Under the pieces are notes generated by a model. That model made no database searches. It saw nothing but the letters and a program-made list of their open reading frames with translations, and was not told the origin of the DNA. Shown piece by piece: positions 1 through 9,312 of a stretch of DNA of 61,611 bases. The position numbers and the translations under genes were made by a program. The DNA is from Halothermothrix sp. (GTDB lineage Bacteria; Bacillota; Halanaerobiia; DY22613). Location: positions 1 to 61,611 of the forward strand of contig JAENYK010000020.1 in the NCBI GenBank assembly GCA_016841825.1, written 5' to 3'. Numbering within the stretch: position 1 is the stretch's first letter; each line of letters starts with the position of its first letter.

Positions 1-24
1 GTCGCTTATTGTCGCGACTCTCAT

Positions 25-53
25 ATCTTAACATTTCTTTTGGAGATTGTCAA
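25..53 (-). promoter_or_regulatory. sigma-A promoter P1 firing out of the left edge
   Basis: On the minus strand TTGACA (48-53) and TAAGAT (25-30) are separated by 17 bp. Transcription would leave the window at its left edge. It is the innermost of three tandem promoters downstream of lysS. In Bacillus an rRNA operon follows lysS, so an rRNA or tRNA operon to the left is the likely target (inference). Confidence 0.75.
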
Positions 54-156
54 GATCTTTTTTCATTTTCAAAATCAATTGTGGATTTTAAATTCTCTCC
101 AATTTGCGGTGCAAAACCTACAAACCAGAAATATTTCAAATTCCGACACCTTAGTA

Positions 157-185
157 ATTTTAGCAGATTCACGGATGACTGTCAA
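157..185 (-). promoter_or_regulatory. sigma-A promoter P2 (tandem)
   Basis: TTGACA (180-185), a 17-bp spacer and TAAAAT (157-162) on the minus strand, about 130 bp upstream of P1. Confidence 0.65.
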
Positions 186-268
186 GAGGTATTTACAGAA
201 TTTTTTGAATCCTATCAAATAAACCTTCAATCACCTTTCAAACAACTCTCAAAACAACAACGTTCACC

Positions 269-297
269 AGATTATCATAAAACAGTACTATTGTCAA
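269..297 (-). promoter_or_regulatory. sigma-A promoter P3 (tandem)
   Basis: TTGACA (292-297), a 17-bp spacer and TAATCT (269-274) on the minus strand, about 110 bp upstream of P2. The regular stacking of three TTGACA/N17 promoters is typical of stable-RNA operons. Confidence 0.6.
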
Positions 298-376
298 CTC
301 ATTATTTATATACTTACCTATCACATATAAAATATTCTCTAATACTAGACAAAATGGTGTATTTCTGTGAGTATAA

Positions 377-404
377 AAAGCGTCCTGCCTGAGCAAAACG
401 CTTT
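377..404 (-). terminator. probable terminator of greA-lysS
   Basis: Just downstream of lysS on the minus strand, AAAGCGT (398-404) pairs with ACGCTTT (377-383), with an inner TGC/GCA pair. The following tract is short and only partly T (TTATACT), so termination may be weak. Confidence 0.5.
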
Positions 405-414
405 CCATACATAA

Positions 415-1917
<1,503 letters not shown>

Positions 1918-1926
1918 CTAAAATAT

Positions 1927-2394
1927 TTAACCTAAACCTATTATCTCATACCGGATTATTCCGATTGGTGCATCAATATCAACAACATCCCCCACACGTT
2001 TACCCATTATAGCCTTGCCTAATGGTGATTCATTAGAAATTTTATAATTCAAGGGGTCAGCTTCTACAGAACCAACTAAAGAATATGTAATGTCTTCACC
2101 ATTCTCTAAATCTTTAAGTGTAACTGTCCTCCCTACATGAACTATATCTTCAGCAACTTCATCTTCTGCAATTCGTGCATTTCTTAGCAGATTCTCAATC
2201 TCTCTGATTCGACCTTCAACAAAAGCCTGCTCATTTTTGGCATCTTCATATTCGGAATTCTCACTAATATCTCCAAACTCTCTAGCTTGTTTAATCCTCT
2301 TGGCAACTTCTCTGCGACGTACAGTTTTGAGATGTTGAAGCTCATTTTCTAATTTGTCAAATCCTTCCCGGGTTAAGATAATATCCTCCGCCAT
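1927..2394 (-). CDS. greA: transcription elongation factor GreA
   Basis: Rescues backtracked RNA polymerase by stimulating transcript cleavage through the secondary channel. The N-terminal coiled coil carries the acidic tip (GDISENSEYEDAKNEQ, about residues 43-58) and is followed by the FKBP-like C-terminal domain (SPLGKAIMGKRVGDVVDI). The family length is about 158 aa. I prefer the ATG at 2394, which lies 10 nt after AAAGGAG; an in-frame GTG at 2400 lies only 4 nt after it. The gene is driven by a consensus promoter at 2522-2550, and its leader holds a terminator-like hairpin (2471-2495), which suggests attenuation. It is cotranscribed with lysS. Confidence 0.96.
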   Translation of the reverse strand: MAEDIILTREGFDKLENELQHLKTVRRREVAKRIKQAREFGDISENSEYEDAKNEQAFVEGRIREIENLLRNARIAEDEVAEDIVHVGRTVTLKDLENGEDITYSLVGSVEADPLNYKISNESPLGKAIMGKRVGDVVDIDAPIGIIRYEIIGLG

Positions 2395-2470
2395 GGGCAC
2401 TCGTCTCCTTTACTGTTTGTTTTTATCTTTGCTGTAGCGAAAAATCTAATTGGCAATACACAAGAAAATA

Positions 2471-2495
2471 AGTGTCAGAAACAATTCCTGACACT
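2471..2495 (-). terminator. hairpin in the greA leader (attenuator or upstream terminator)
   Basis: On the minus strand AGTGTCAG and CTGACACT form a perfect 8-bp stem with a 9-nt loop, followed by TTATTTTCTT. It lies between the greA promoter and the greA start. It could therefore stop readthrough from the upstream pair or attenuate greA itself. Confidence 0.6.
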
Positions 2496-2521
2496 AAGTA
2501 TACGTTTCTTGTTAATAACTT

Positions 2522-2550
2522 ATTATAATTTATTCTCTAAATTTTGTCAA
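2522..2550 (-). promoter_or_regulatory. consensus sigma-A promoter of greA-lysS
   Basis: TTGACA (2545-2550), a 17-bp spacer and TATAAT (2522-2527), matching consensus in both hexamers. The -35 box is one arm of an 18-bp palindrome (TGTCAAG-CCAT-CTTGACA, 2545-2562), which may be an operator. Confidence 0.8.
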
Positions 2551-2591
2551 GCCATCTTGACAGCCTTCCATAATGCCCAATCAATAACCTT

Positions 2592-3548
2592 TTATATACG
2601 TATAGGATTATTATCTATTATTTTAAATGTATTTACATCTAGATTATTCAAAATCTGAATATGTGGCTCAAACCCAATTCTGTCCAGAAGTTCATTATAA
2701 TCTTCAGTTTTTAATTCAGTAGGTTTTTTAGACGATAATGAGACGAGAACACCTTCCATCACATTGGTTCCAAATGATCTCCCATTAAGATGAGGAGTGG
2801 TAGTTATTAATAACCATGCCCCCCTCTCTTTTAACATCTGTATATCTTTTGTAGTAACAGTATTTGTCAAAATAGTTTTTCCTTTAATATCTCTTGGTAA
2901 ATATTTTTTTATGTAATGAAAATCCCCGGCTATAATATCTGCTTCATCATAAAACTTTTTGAATCTTTGCTGCCCCTCTATCTGCTGATTGTCCCCTGTA
3001 GGATATAATAATTTAAATGGAATCTTTGTCAAAATCGGGCATAGAGTTCTGGCGAGTTTACCCAAACTTTTTAGGGATTTCACAGGAATGGGAATTCCTA
3101 AAGTAAATATCACATCTCCAAAGGTAACATCACAACCTTCGGTTACTAAAGCTTCAGCCATTCCAAAGCGATCTACCGCACAGACTAATAAGACCTTTTT
3201 TCCTTTTAAATCATAGCCATATTCCCTTGCAAGATGCTGTACAGTCCGTCTTTCCAGGGTGTTTTTCAAACCACTTCCATCCACTACAGGTGTGTGCCGA
3301 ATATTTCTAATCATCTTTTTAGCATCTCTAAAAGTATAGCGTTTAGTACCAGCGTAGATATAAAGGTCTATTCCTCCTAATCCAAATGCATCAACTTTTC
3401 CATCAAGTTCTTCAAAAAGATTAATAGCTTTTTGCATATCTCCATCGGTACCCTGACGTTTAATTACAAACTTCTCACCTAATATCTCAGTTTCTACAAC
3501 ATGGTCTCTTTCTGATGAACCTAAACTTATACTGATTACCTGTTTCAT
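2592..3548 (-). CDS. conserved protein of the clostridial 'quinate 5-dehydrogenase' annotation group
   Basis: About 318 aa. The opening VISISLGSSERDHVVETEILGEKFVIKR and the run DAFGLGGIDLYIYAG resemble proteins that clostridial genomes often label quinate 5-dehydrogenase. I see no classical shikimate/quinate dehydrogenase lysine-aspartate pair, so the enzyme name is doubtful. A Rossmann-like segment is visible (KGKKVLLVCAVDRFGMAEAL, about residue 120), as is a second alpha/beta half (DIKGKTILTNTVTTKD). I chose the ATG at 3548, which has AAGGTG 6 nt upstream; the GTG at 3557 overlaps that site. It starts 1 nt after the stop of the HTH gene, so the two form one operon. The function is unknown. 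Confidence 0.75.
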   Translation of the reverse strand: MKQVISISLGSSERDHVVETEILGEKFVIKRQGTDGDMQKAINLFEELDGKVDAFGLGGIDLYIYAGTKRYTFRDAKKMIRNIRHTPVVDGSGLKNTLERRTVQHLAREYGYDLKGKKVLLVCAVDRFGMAEALVTEGCDVTFGDVIFTLGIPIPVKSLKSLGKLARTLCPILTKIPFKLLYPTGDNQQIEGQQRFKKFYDEADIIAGDFHYIKKYLPRDIKGKTILTNTVTTKDIQMLKERGAWLLITTTPHLNGRSFGTNVMEGVLVSLSSKKPTELKTEDYNELLDRIGFEPHIQILNNLDVNTFKIIDNNPIRI

Positions 3549-3549
3549 C

Positions 3550-4083
3550 TTATTCACCTTCTCTCTTTAAAAACTGTAAAATTACATTCTCTAAAACATC
3601 AATATCGACATACTGATCCTCAGTGATTGGGGATCTTCCTAATTCGATTCCTACGACTTTACCTTCCAGTAAGGTATCTGCGAGATCAATCCTCATATCT
3701 GAGCCTAAGAAGATCACCAGATCAAATTCCTGTAACTGTATCAATATCTCCATTAACTGATTAAATAATTGAAGACCATTCTTCTCCAAAAAGGACCATC
3801 GCTCATCTTCGGACAATAAAAAAACAAACTCTATCCCGATATTAATCGCCATCCGTTGAATCTCATCTTTGTTGGCAACAGGAAATCCTACTAAGGCTAC
3901 TCTCTTTCCTTTATGTACCTCCCCTATGCTCTCTAATCTAGAGATAAAAGTACGCTCCAAATTTAAAGCTTTAGCCACTTCGGTCTGAGATAATCCCTGA
4001 CTACGTAATTCCAAAATTTTTGTAATAGTACGTATTATTTTGTTTTTATTAATGACCTTGTCACCCACTCTTATTAATTCCAA
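3550..4083 (-). CDS. HTH protein with C-terminal regulatory domain
   Basis: 177 aa. An N-terminal helix-turn-helix (LRSQGLSQTEVAKALNLERTFISRLES, about residues 27-53) precedes an alpha/beta domain (KRVALVGFPVANKDEIQR, then FDLVIFLGSDMRIDLADTL) that looks like a ligand-binding Rossmann-type fold. It is probably a transcriptional regulator of its own operon with the downstream dehydrogenase-like gene. Three copies of AATTATGTG lie directly upstream and could be its operators (inference). It diverges from the MurE-like gene, which it may also control. Confidence 0.75.
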   Translation of the reverse strand: MELIRVGDKVINKNKIIRTITKILELRSQGLSQTEVAKALNLERTFISRLESIGEVHKGKRVALVGFPVANKDEIQRMAINIGIEFVFLLSEDERWSFLEKNGLQLFNQLMEILIQLQEFDLVIFLGSDMRIDLADTLLEGKVVGIELGRSPITEDQYVDIDVLENVILQFLKREGE

Positions 4084-4124
4084 TGTACTTCACCCCTTAA
4101 AAATAGAATATCCAGCAATTATAG

Positions 4125-4196
4125 AATTATGTGCACAATTATGTGTACACTATTATTGTATCAAAAAATCTAAATTACAACAATAATTATGTGAAT
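4125..4196. promoter_or_regulatory. direct-repeat operator candidate in a divergent promoter region
   Basis: AATTATGTGCAC (4125-4136) is followed immediately by AATTATGTGTAC (4137-4148), and AATTATGTGAAT recurs at 4185-4196. TGTGCACA and TGTGTACA are near-palindromic. The repeats lie between the HTH gene (minus) and the MurE-like gene (plus). Confidence 0.5.
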
Positions 4197-4201
4197 TACT
4201 G

Positions 4202-4231
4202 TTGCAATTTCTGAATAAAAATTATTATAAT
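4202..4231 (+). promoter_or_regulatory. promoter of the MurE-like gene
   Basis: TTGCAA (4202-4207), an 18-bp spacer and TATAAT (4226-4231), 60 bp upstream of the TTG start. It lies just beyond the third AATTATGTG repeat. Confidence 0.55.
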
Positions 4232-4291
4232 AATAATATAAATATAGAATAATAATAAAGACAAGTAGGAAAAGGTAAGGGGGCAGTACCA

Positions 4292-5719
4292 TTGACACTT
4301 TTAAACAATATCCTCGGGGTTACATGTGATTCACGAGAAGTTAAACCTGGATACGCTTTTGTTGCTATTCAGGGATTAAAAAAAGACGGACATGACTTTA
4401 TTCAAGATGCTCTACGGAGAGGAGCATCCTTTATTATTACTGAAAAACCTGTAACACTAAATACTAAGATACCTATTCAACAAGTGCAGGATGGACGCAT
4501 CGCTCTGGCTGAGATTGCTGCTGCAATTTCTGGTCATCCATCGAAAAGTTTAAGAACCATCGGTGTAACAGGTACTAATGGTAAGACTACTTCCACATTT
4601 TTAATCCACCATCTATTTAATACTAATCAGGTTGGATGTGGTTTAATTGGAACAGTCGATATAGACACCGGGCTAGAAAAACATAAAGCTTTATTAACTA
4701 CTCCAGATGCAGTACAACTTCAAAATTATCTTAAAGAGATGGTAAAAGCAGGGTTACAAGTGGTCTCCATGGAAGTCTCCTCCCATGGTATAGAACTCAA
4801 ACGTACCTATGGTATTAATTTTGATTTAGCTATTTTTACAAACATAACCCGGGATCATTTCGATTTTCATAATGATTTCGAGAACTATGTACGTATCAAG
4901 AAAGTTTTTTTTGAACAGTTATCTGAAAGGGGAATAGCCTTAATCAATGGTGATGATTCTCATGCTAGTTTTATCACCAAAAATCTGGCTGCCCAGGTTA
5001 TAACTTACGGTATCGAGAAAGATACAACTATCTCCGCAGAAAATATTACCCATGAAAATCTTACAACTTATTACGATCTAGTTATTCATCAACCCATTCA
5101 AACCCGATTTGTCAGAATACAACCTATAAGGGTACCCATAAAAATTAAATTAGCTGGACGCCATAATATCTATAATACTCTGGCTGCCTGTTCTGCTGGA
5201 CTACTTTTAGGCTTAAAAGCTGAACAGATTCAAAAAATTTCTGAGTTTTCCGGCATATGGCGACGTTTTCAAATAATTTATGATAATGAATACACCATCA
5301 TTGATGACTGTGCCCATAACCCAGGAAGTTATTCTGCTGTTTTTCAAGCTTTAGAGCATCTTACATATAAAAACCTTTATATCATAAATGCTATTCGGGG
5401 GAATCGGGGTGTACAGATCAATCAGGATAATGCAAGAACTATTGCTTCGTGGGTAAAACAACTGTCTAATGTCAAATTGTTAGTCACCAATTGTGCTGAC
5501 CTTGTCAAAAATGATGATATTGTTGCCCCAAAAGAAGAAGAAATCTTTTTAAATACTTTACAAGCCCAGGGACTAAAATATGAACATCATAGCACACTGC
5601 AATCCTGCTTTGATATAATTCTTCAGACAGTTCAATCTGACGACCTGGTTCTTTTACTGGGGGCTCATGCCATGGATCAGGCAGGCGAGTTAATCTTAAA
5701 AAGATGTGCTAACTCATAA
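4292..5719 (+). CDS. orphan MurE-like Mur ligase
   Basis: 475-aa member of the Mur ligase family (ATP-dependent amide-bond formation on a UDP-MurNAc-type substrate). The domain order is an N-terminal MurE/F UDP-binding region (DSREVKPGYAFVAIQG), the central ATPase with P-loop GTNGKTT at 94-100, MurE-type MEVSSHGIELKR and NITRDHFDFH, and a C-terminal domain with DDCAHNPGSY. The DNPR motif that reads meso-diaminopimelate in ordinary MurE is absent; the corresponding place reads VTNCADLVKND. It is not in a dcw cluster. The start is TTG with AAGGGGG 8 nt upstream. It may add another amino acid or act on a non-wall substrate; this is inference. Confidence 0.8.
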   Translation: MTLLNNILGVTCDSREVKPGYAFVAIQGLKKDGHDFIQDALRRGASFIITEKPVTLNTKIPIQQVQDGRIALAEIAAAISGHPSKSLRTIGVTGTNGKTTSTFLIHHLFNTNQVGCGLIGTVDIDTGLEKHKALLTTPDAVQLQNYLKEMVKAGLQVVSMEVSSHGIELKRTYGINFDLAIFTNITRDHFDFHNDFENYVRIKKVFFEQLSERGIALINGDDSHASFITKNLAAQVITYGIEKDTTISAENITHENLTTYYDLVIHQPIQTRFVRIQPIRVPIKIKLAGRHNIYNTLAACSAGLLLGLKAEQIQKISEFSGIWRRFQIIYDNEYTIIDDCAHNPGSYSAVFQALEHLTYKNLYIINAIRGNRGVQINQDNARTIASWVKQLSNVKLLVTNCADLVKNDDIVAPKEEEIFLNTLQAQGLKYEHHSTLQSCFDIILQTVQSDDLVLLLGAHAMDQAGELILKRCANS

Positions 5720-5757
5720 AGGAGAGATTAGATCCGATTAACATGTCTTACAAAATT

Positions 5758-5813
5758 AAAGCTACCTTTGCAGAAAATCTTTAAGTTTAAAGATTTCTCA
5801 AAGGCAGCTTTTT
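5758..5813. terminator. bidirectional terminator between convergent genes
   Basis: A long stem pairs AAAGCT-CCTTTG with CAAAGG-AGCTTT, with an inner AATCTTTAA/TTAAAGATT stem. It is followed by TTTTTATT on the plus strand and preceded by A-rich sequence for the minus strand. It separates the MurE-like gene from dusB. Confidence 0.8.
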
Positions 5814-5814
5814 A

Positions 5815-6795
5815 TTATATCTCATCTATACTTTTTAAATACTTCTCCAAGGTTCTAATAATCTCATCAGCATGATCAAGTTGAAAGATCGTTTCTTTTA
5901 TTCTAGTACAATTGGGTAAGCCTTTTAAATACCAGGCCAGATGTTTTCGCATCTGAGGAATACCCAGTTTTTCTCCTTTATATGCAATATGACGATGAAA
6001 ATGATCTATTGCACCTTCGATCTTCTCTTTAATAGATAACTCAGGGATGATGTTTCCAGTCTTTAAATAATTGGTAAGCTGCTTAAATATCCAGGGATTT
6101 CCTTGACAACCCCGTCCAATCATAATAGCATCACAATCAGTCTCTTCCAACATAAATCTGGCATCTTCCACCGAAAATATATCCCCATTACCAATCACCG
6201 GAACATCTACAGCATCTTTCACCTGACGAATAATCTGCCAGTCAGCCCTGCCTGAATAAAACTGTTCTCTCGTCCGTCCATGAATTGCTATAGCCTTTGC
6301 ACCATTTTTCGTACAGATCTGGGCAATTTCTACAGCATTAATCCTATTTTCATCCCAGCCTTTACGAATCTTAACAGTAATCGGAAGATCAACTGCTTCT
6401 GCCATCGCCCCCACAATTTTACCTGCTAAAATAGGATTTTTCATCAATGCAGAACCATCACCATTATTGACTATTTTAGGAGTAGGACAACCCATATTTA
6501 TATCTATAATAGCTGGTTTTCGTTGAGCTACAATTTTAGCAGCTTTAGCCATTACATCTGGCTCCGAGCCAAATAATTGAATGGCTACAGGAATATCATT
6601 ATTTACAAAATCTAAAAGATCTTCTGTCCGTTCATTGCCATAAAGCAAACCTTTGGCACTCACCATCTCAGTATATACAAGACCACAACCCATCTCTTTC
6701 ACAATCTGTCGGAAAGGCAAATCTGTTACTCCCGCCATCGGAGCTAGAACTACTGGATTATCAATAACTATGGAACCTATCTTCAACCTGATCAC
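5815..6795 (-). CDS. dusB: tRNA-dihydrouridine synthase (DusB type)
   Basis: FMN- and NADPH-dependent reduction of uridines in the tRNA D-loop. 326 aa. The TIM-barrel start VVLAPMAGVTDLPFR, the FMN site, DINMGCPTPKIVNNGDGSALM with the catalytic Cys (about residue 100) and IAIHGRTREQFYSGRADW are all clear. The C-terminal helical domain (RKHLAWYLKGLP) completes it. It is the last gene of birA-bioY-coaX-dusB, 8 bp after coaX, and ends at the terminator at 5758-5813. In B. subtilis dusB (yacF) lies just before lysS, and coaX lies nearby. Confidence 0.95.
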   Translation of the reverse strand: MIRLKIGSIVIDNPVVLAPMAGVTDLPFRQIVKEMGCGLVYTEMVSAKGLLYGNERTEDLLDFVNNDIPVAIQLFGSEPDVMAKAAKIVAQRKPAIIDINMGCPTPKIVNNGDGSALMKNPILAGKIVGAMAEAVDLPITVKIRKGWDENRINAVEIAQICTKNGAKAIAIHGRTREQFYSGRADWQIIRQVKDAVDVPVIGNGDIFSVEDARFMLEETDCDAIMIGRGCQGNPWIFKQLTNYLKTGNIIPELSIKEKIEGAIDHFHRHIAYKGEKLGIPQMRKHLAWYLKGLPNCTRIKETIFQLDHADEIIRTLEKYLKSIDEI

Positions 6796-6803
6796 TCCTA
6801 TGA

Positions 6804-7568
6804 TTAAGGATTCATCTTATCTAATACTAATAAACCCTGTAAAGTTAATAAAGGATTGACAATCTCTATGGTTTCAGAATCAGATCCAATAAGAGAAGCC
6901 AGACCTCCTGTCGCAACGACTTTAGCTTTCTCGCTTAATTCCTTTTTCATTCTTGACACTACACCATCTACTTGACCCACAAAACCAAAAATAATGCCTG
7001 ATTGCATTCCTGATACGGTATTTTTACCAATAACTTTATTAGGTTTGACCAATTCAATTCTTGGTAATTTAGACGCTCTGGCAATTAAAGCTTCTGTAGC
7101 AATTCCTATGCCGGGCGCTATAGCTCCACCCAGATAATCTCCAGCATCATTGACAGCACAGAAAGTGGTGGCAGTACCAAAATCAACAATGATCACAGGG
7201 CCACCATACAGATGATACGCAGCTACTGCATTAACAATTCTATCCGCCCCCACTTCCCTGGGGTTATCCATCTTTATATTCATCCCGGTTCTGGTCCCAG
7301 GACCAACTATATGAGGTTTAATGTTAAAATAGTTTTCAGATACCTGTTCCAATGTCGTTACCAGAGGGGGTACAACACTTGAAATAATAACTCGATTAAT
7401 CCCTTCAGGGTTAACTCTATCGTTTAACAGAAGCTGTTTAATAAGTATCCCATATTCATCTGCTGTTTTATGTCGATCACTGTTAATTCGCCAATGACCA
7501 ATTAATATTTCACCTTGATAAATTCCTAATACAGTATTAGTATTCCCCACGTCGATCACTAAAATCAT
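6804..7568 (-). CDS. coaX: type III pantothenate kinase
   Basis: Phosphorylates pantothenate as the first step of coenzyme A synthesis. 254 aa, the usual CoaX length. ASKHA-fold motifs are visible: [15 protein letters not shown] at the N-terminus, [21 protein letters not shown], the phosphate-2 motif [13 protein letters not shown], and [15 protein letters not shown]. Type III enzymes need a monovalent cation and are not inhibited by CoA (family knowledge). It lies between bioY and dusB. The pantothenate synthesis genes panBCD are about 6 kb to the right, so the window covers most of the route from ketoisovalerate to 4'-phosphopantothenate. Confidence 0.96.
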   Translation of the reverse strand: MILVIDVGNTNTVLGIYQGEILIGHWRINSDRHKTADEYGILIKQLLLNDRVNPEGINRVIISSVVPPLVTTLEQVSENYFNIKPHIVGPGTRTGMNIKMDNPREVGADRIVNAVAAYHLYGGPVIIVDFGTATTFCAVNDAGDYLGGAIAPGIGIATEALIARASKLPRIELVKPNKVIGKNTVSGMQSGIIFGFVGQVDGVVSRMKKELSEKAKVVATGGLASLIGSDSETIEIVNPLLTLQGLLVLDKMNP

Positions 7569-7631
7569 CTCATATCACTCCTTCACATAATGTGCCAGAA
7601 CCATTTTAACAAAGTTATTATTAAAAATCAA

Positions 7632-8171
7632 TTAATTCTTTGTTTGCATAAAGTCAGGTATCTTTTTACGTAACTGATCACTAAGTATAGCCGCTATTAG
7701 TACCTTTATTACATCTCCAATTAAAAACGGAATTACTCCCATGGCTAACGCTTTAGTCAAAGTTATATCTAAAACCCAATATAATATTAAAGTGCCGAAC
7801 AAATAAATTAGAATAAGACCAGTTACCATAGCAATTAAATCCATCTGCAGAGTTGATTTTTTTTCAGTAATTAAACCCACCACATATGCCGCCATAACAA
7901 AACCCCACAGATAACCTGCTGTCGGTCCCACCAAAAACTGAAATCCAGCATTGCCGCCGGCAAAAACAGGTAGACCGATTCCTCCTAACAATAAATATAT
8001 AATCTGACTTAATGCACCACCACGACTTCCCAGGATAACTCCAGCCAATAAAGTAAAAAATATTTGTAATGTTACCGGTACAGGACTGAATGGTAGTGGA
8101 ATTGTAAGCAATGCACCGATTGCTGTCAGTCCCGCAAATAAACCTATTAAAATTAGCTGACGTGTTTTCAT
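7632..8171 (-). CDS. bioY: biotin transporter BioY (ECF substrate-binding subunit)
   Basis: Membrane S-component that binds biotin and works with an ECF energy-coupling module. 179 aa with about six hydrophobic segments. The N-terminal MKTRQLILIGLFAGLTAIGALLTIPLPFSPVPVTLQ and GSRGGALSQIIYLLLGGIGLPVFAGGNAGF are the family signature, followed by GPTAGYLWGFV. No EcfA/EcfT genes are in the window. It lies 40 bp after birA in the same operon, so a BirA-repressed uptake unit is likely. Confidence 0.95.
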   Translation of the reverse strand: MKTRQLILIGLFAGLTAIGALLTIPLPFSPVPVTLQIFFTLLAGVILGSRGGALSQIIYLLLGGIGLPVFAGGNAGFQFLVGPTAGYLWGFVMAAYVVGLITEKKSTLQMDLIAMVTGLILIYLFGTLILYWVLDITLTKALAMGVIPFLIGDVIKVLIAAILSDQLRKKIPDFMQTKN

Positions 8172-8211
8172 GTTGATACCTCCTGATTCTTTTGCATTTT
8201 AAGTTAGCCTA

Positions 8212-9192
8212 TTACTGCGTATTATTTTCGATTTCCCCTGAAAAAACCGTAATTAACTGCCCAGTCGCGATTTTAAGAACCAAAGCACCATTAGGAGTAA
8301 GATCTATCGCTTCTCCATAAAGAGGGGGTTGATTGAACCTGGAAACTCTGGTCATTTTTCCCAAAGTACAGTTATACTCTTTCCATAGTCTCAAAATCGG
8401 CAGAAATCCCTCAGTGAGAAATTGAAAATACTTCTGCTCCAGTTCTAAGAGAATATCACAGATGAGTTGTACCCTATCAACCTGTTCCCCAACTTCCATC
8501 TCTACAGAAGTAGCGATTGAATGAAGTTCAGTTGGAAAATCCAACATCTGCTGTTTGACATTTAAACCAAAACCAATAACCAGATAGTTCATGCGATCCA
8601 GTTCCGCTCCCATCTCAGTCAAAATTCCACAAATTTTTCGCCCATGTACAAGAATATCATTTGGCCATTTGATTCTCGCTTCTACCCCATATTTACATAA
8701 GGTTTGGGCGATTGCCACTGCAGTGAGTAAGGGAAATTGACTGGCAACTGTCGGGCGCAAAGTAGGTTTTAACAGCACTGTACACCAGATACCCCTACCA
8801 GGTTCAGAACTCCACTGTCTGCCTAATCGTCCCCGCCCTCCTGTTTGAGTATTAGCGATAAAGATTGTACCTGCAGGATACTCCAGTGCCTTAAGTTTAG
8901 CCTGAGTATTAGTTGAATCAATAGTCTCAAAAAAGACAATCTCTTTGCCAAGCAAAGTCGTCTTCAAATTTCGATGAATTTCCTCGGGAATTAATCGATT
9001 AGGAGTATTTGTCAGACGATACCCCAAATTTGTTACAGATTCGATTTGGTATCCTTTGTCACGTAGTTTTTGAATATGTTTCCAGATGCTTGTCCTTGTT
9101 ACTCCTAGCTTTTCAGAAATTTCCTGTCCAGACAGATATGTATTTCGTTCAGATAACATCTTCAAAATAGTCTGTCGTATAGAGTGTGCCAT
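8212..9192 (-). CDS. birA: bifunctional biotin operon repressor / biotin-[acetyl-CoA-carboxylase] ligase
   Basis: Makes biotinyl-5'-AMP, attaches biotin to acceptor proteins and, when biotin is plentiful, represses transcription. 326 aa. N-terminal winged helix (LSGQEISEKLGVTRTSIWKHIQKLRDKGYQI, about residues 18-50); central ligase domain with ANTQTGGRGRLGRQWSSEPGRGIW and KWPNDILVHGRKICGIL; C-terminal SH3-like domain (GEAIDLTPNGALVL). The presence of the DNA-binding domain, plus a perfect palindrome over its own promoter, argues that it autoregulates. First gene of birA-bioY-coaX-dusB. Confidence 0.96.
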   Translation of the reverse strand: MAHSIRQTILKMLSERNTYLSGQEISEKLGVTRTSIWKHIQKLRDKGYQIESVTNLGYRLTNTPNRLIPEEIHRNLKTTLLGKEIVFFETIDSTNTQAKLKALEYPAGTIFIANTQTGGRGRLGRQWSSEPGRGIWCTVLLKPTLRPTVASQFPLLTAVAIAQTLCKYGVEARIKWPNDILVHGRKICGILTEMGAELDRMNYLVIGFGLNVKQQMLDFPTELHSIATSVEMEVGEQVDRVQLICDILLELEQKYFQFLTEGFLPILRLWKEYNCTLGKMTRVSRFNQPPLYGEAIDLTPNGALVLKIATGQLITVFSGEIENNTQ

Positions 9193-9230
9193 TTGAACAT
9201 TTGCTCCTTTCCAAGATATTTATGCTTTAT

Positions 9231-9258
9231 ATTATCATAAAAAAAAGAATAATGTCAA
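9231..9258 (-). promoter_or_regulatory. promoter of the birA operon
   Basis: TTGACA (9253-9258), a 16-bp spacer and GATAAT (9231-9236) on the minus strand. The -35 box lies inside the left arm of the palindrome at 9244-9290, so a bound repressor would block it. Confidence 0.65.
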
Positions 9259-9290
9259 CCTATTTCATATATGGGTTGACATTATTCTTT
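9244..9290. promoter_or_regulatory. BirA-type operator / perfect 17-bp inverted repeat
   Basis: The arms at 9244-9260 and 9274-9290 are perfect complements. Their inner parts, AATGTCAACC and GGTTGACATT, resemble known BirA half-sites (TTGTTAACC-like), with a 13-bp spacer. On the minus strand the stem is followed by eight Ts, so the same DNA could also act as an intrinsic terminator for the lipoprotein transcript. Confidence 0.65.
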
Positions 9291-9312
9291 GATTTCATTA
9301 ATTCAATAAAAA

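Noticed and set aside
9-392. Open frame of 127 codons at the left end on the plus strand
   Set aside because: No ribosome binding site or recognisable protein; it overlaps three minus-strand promoters and a terminator, so it is most likely chance.
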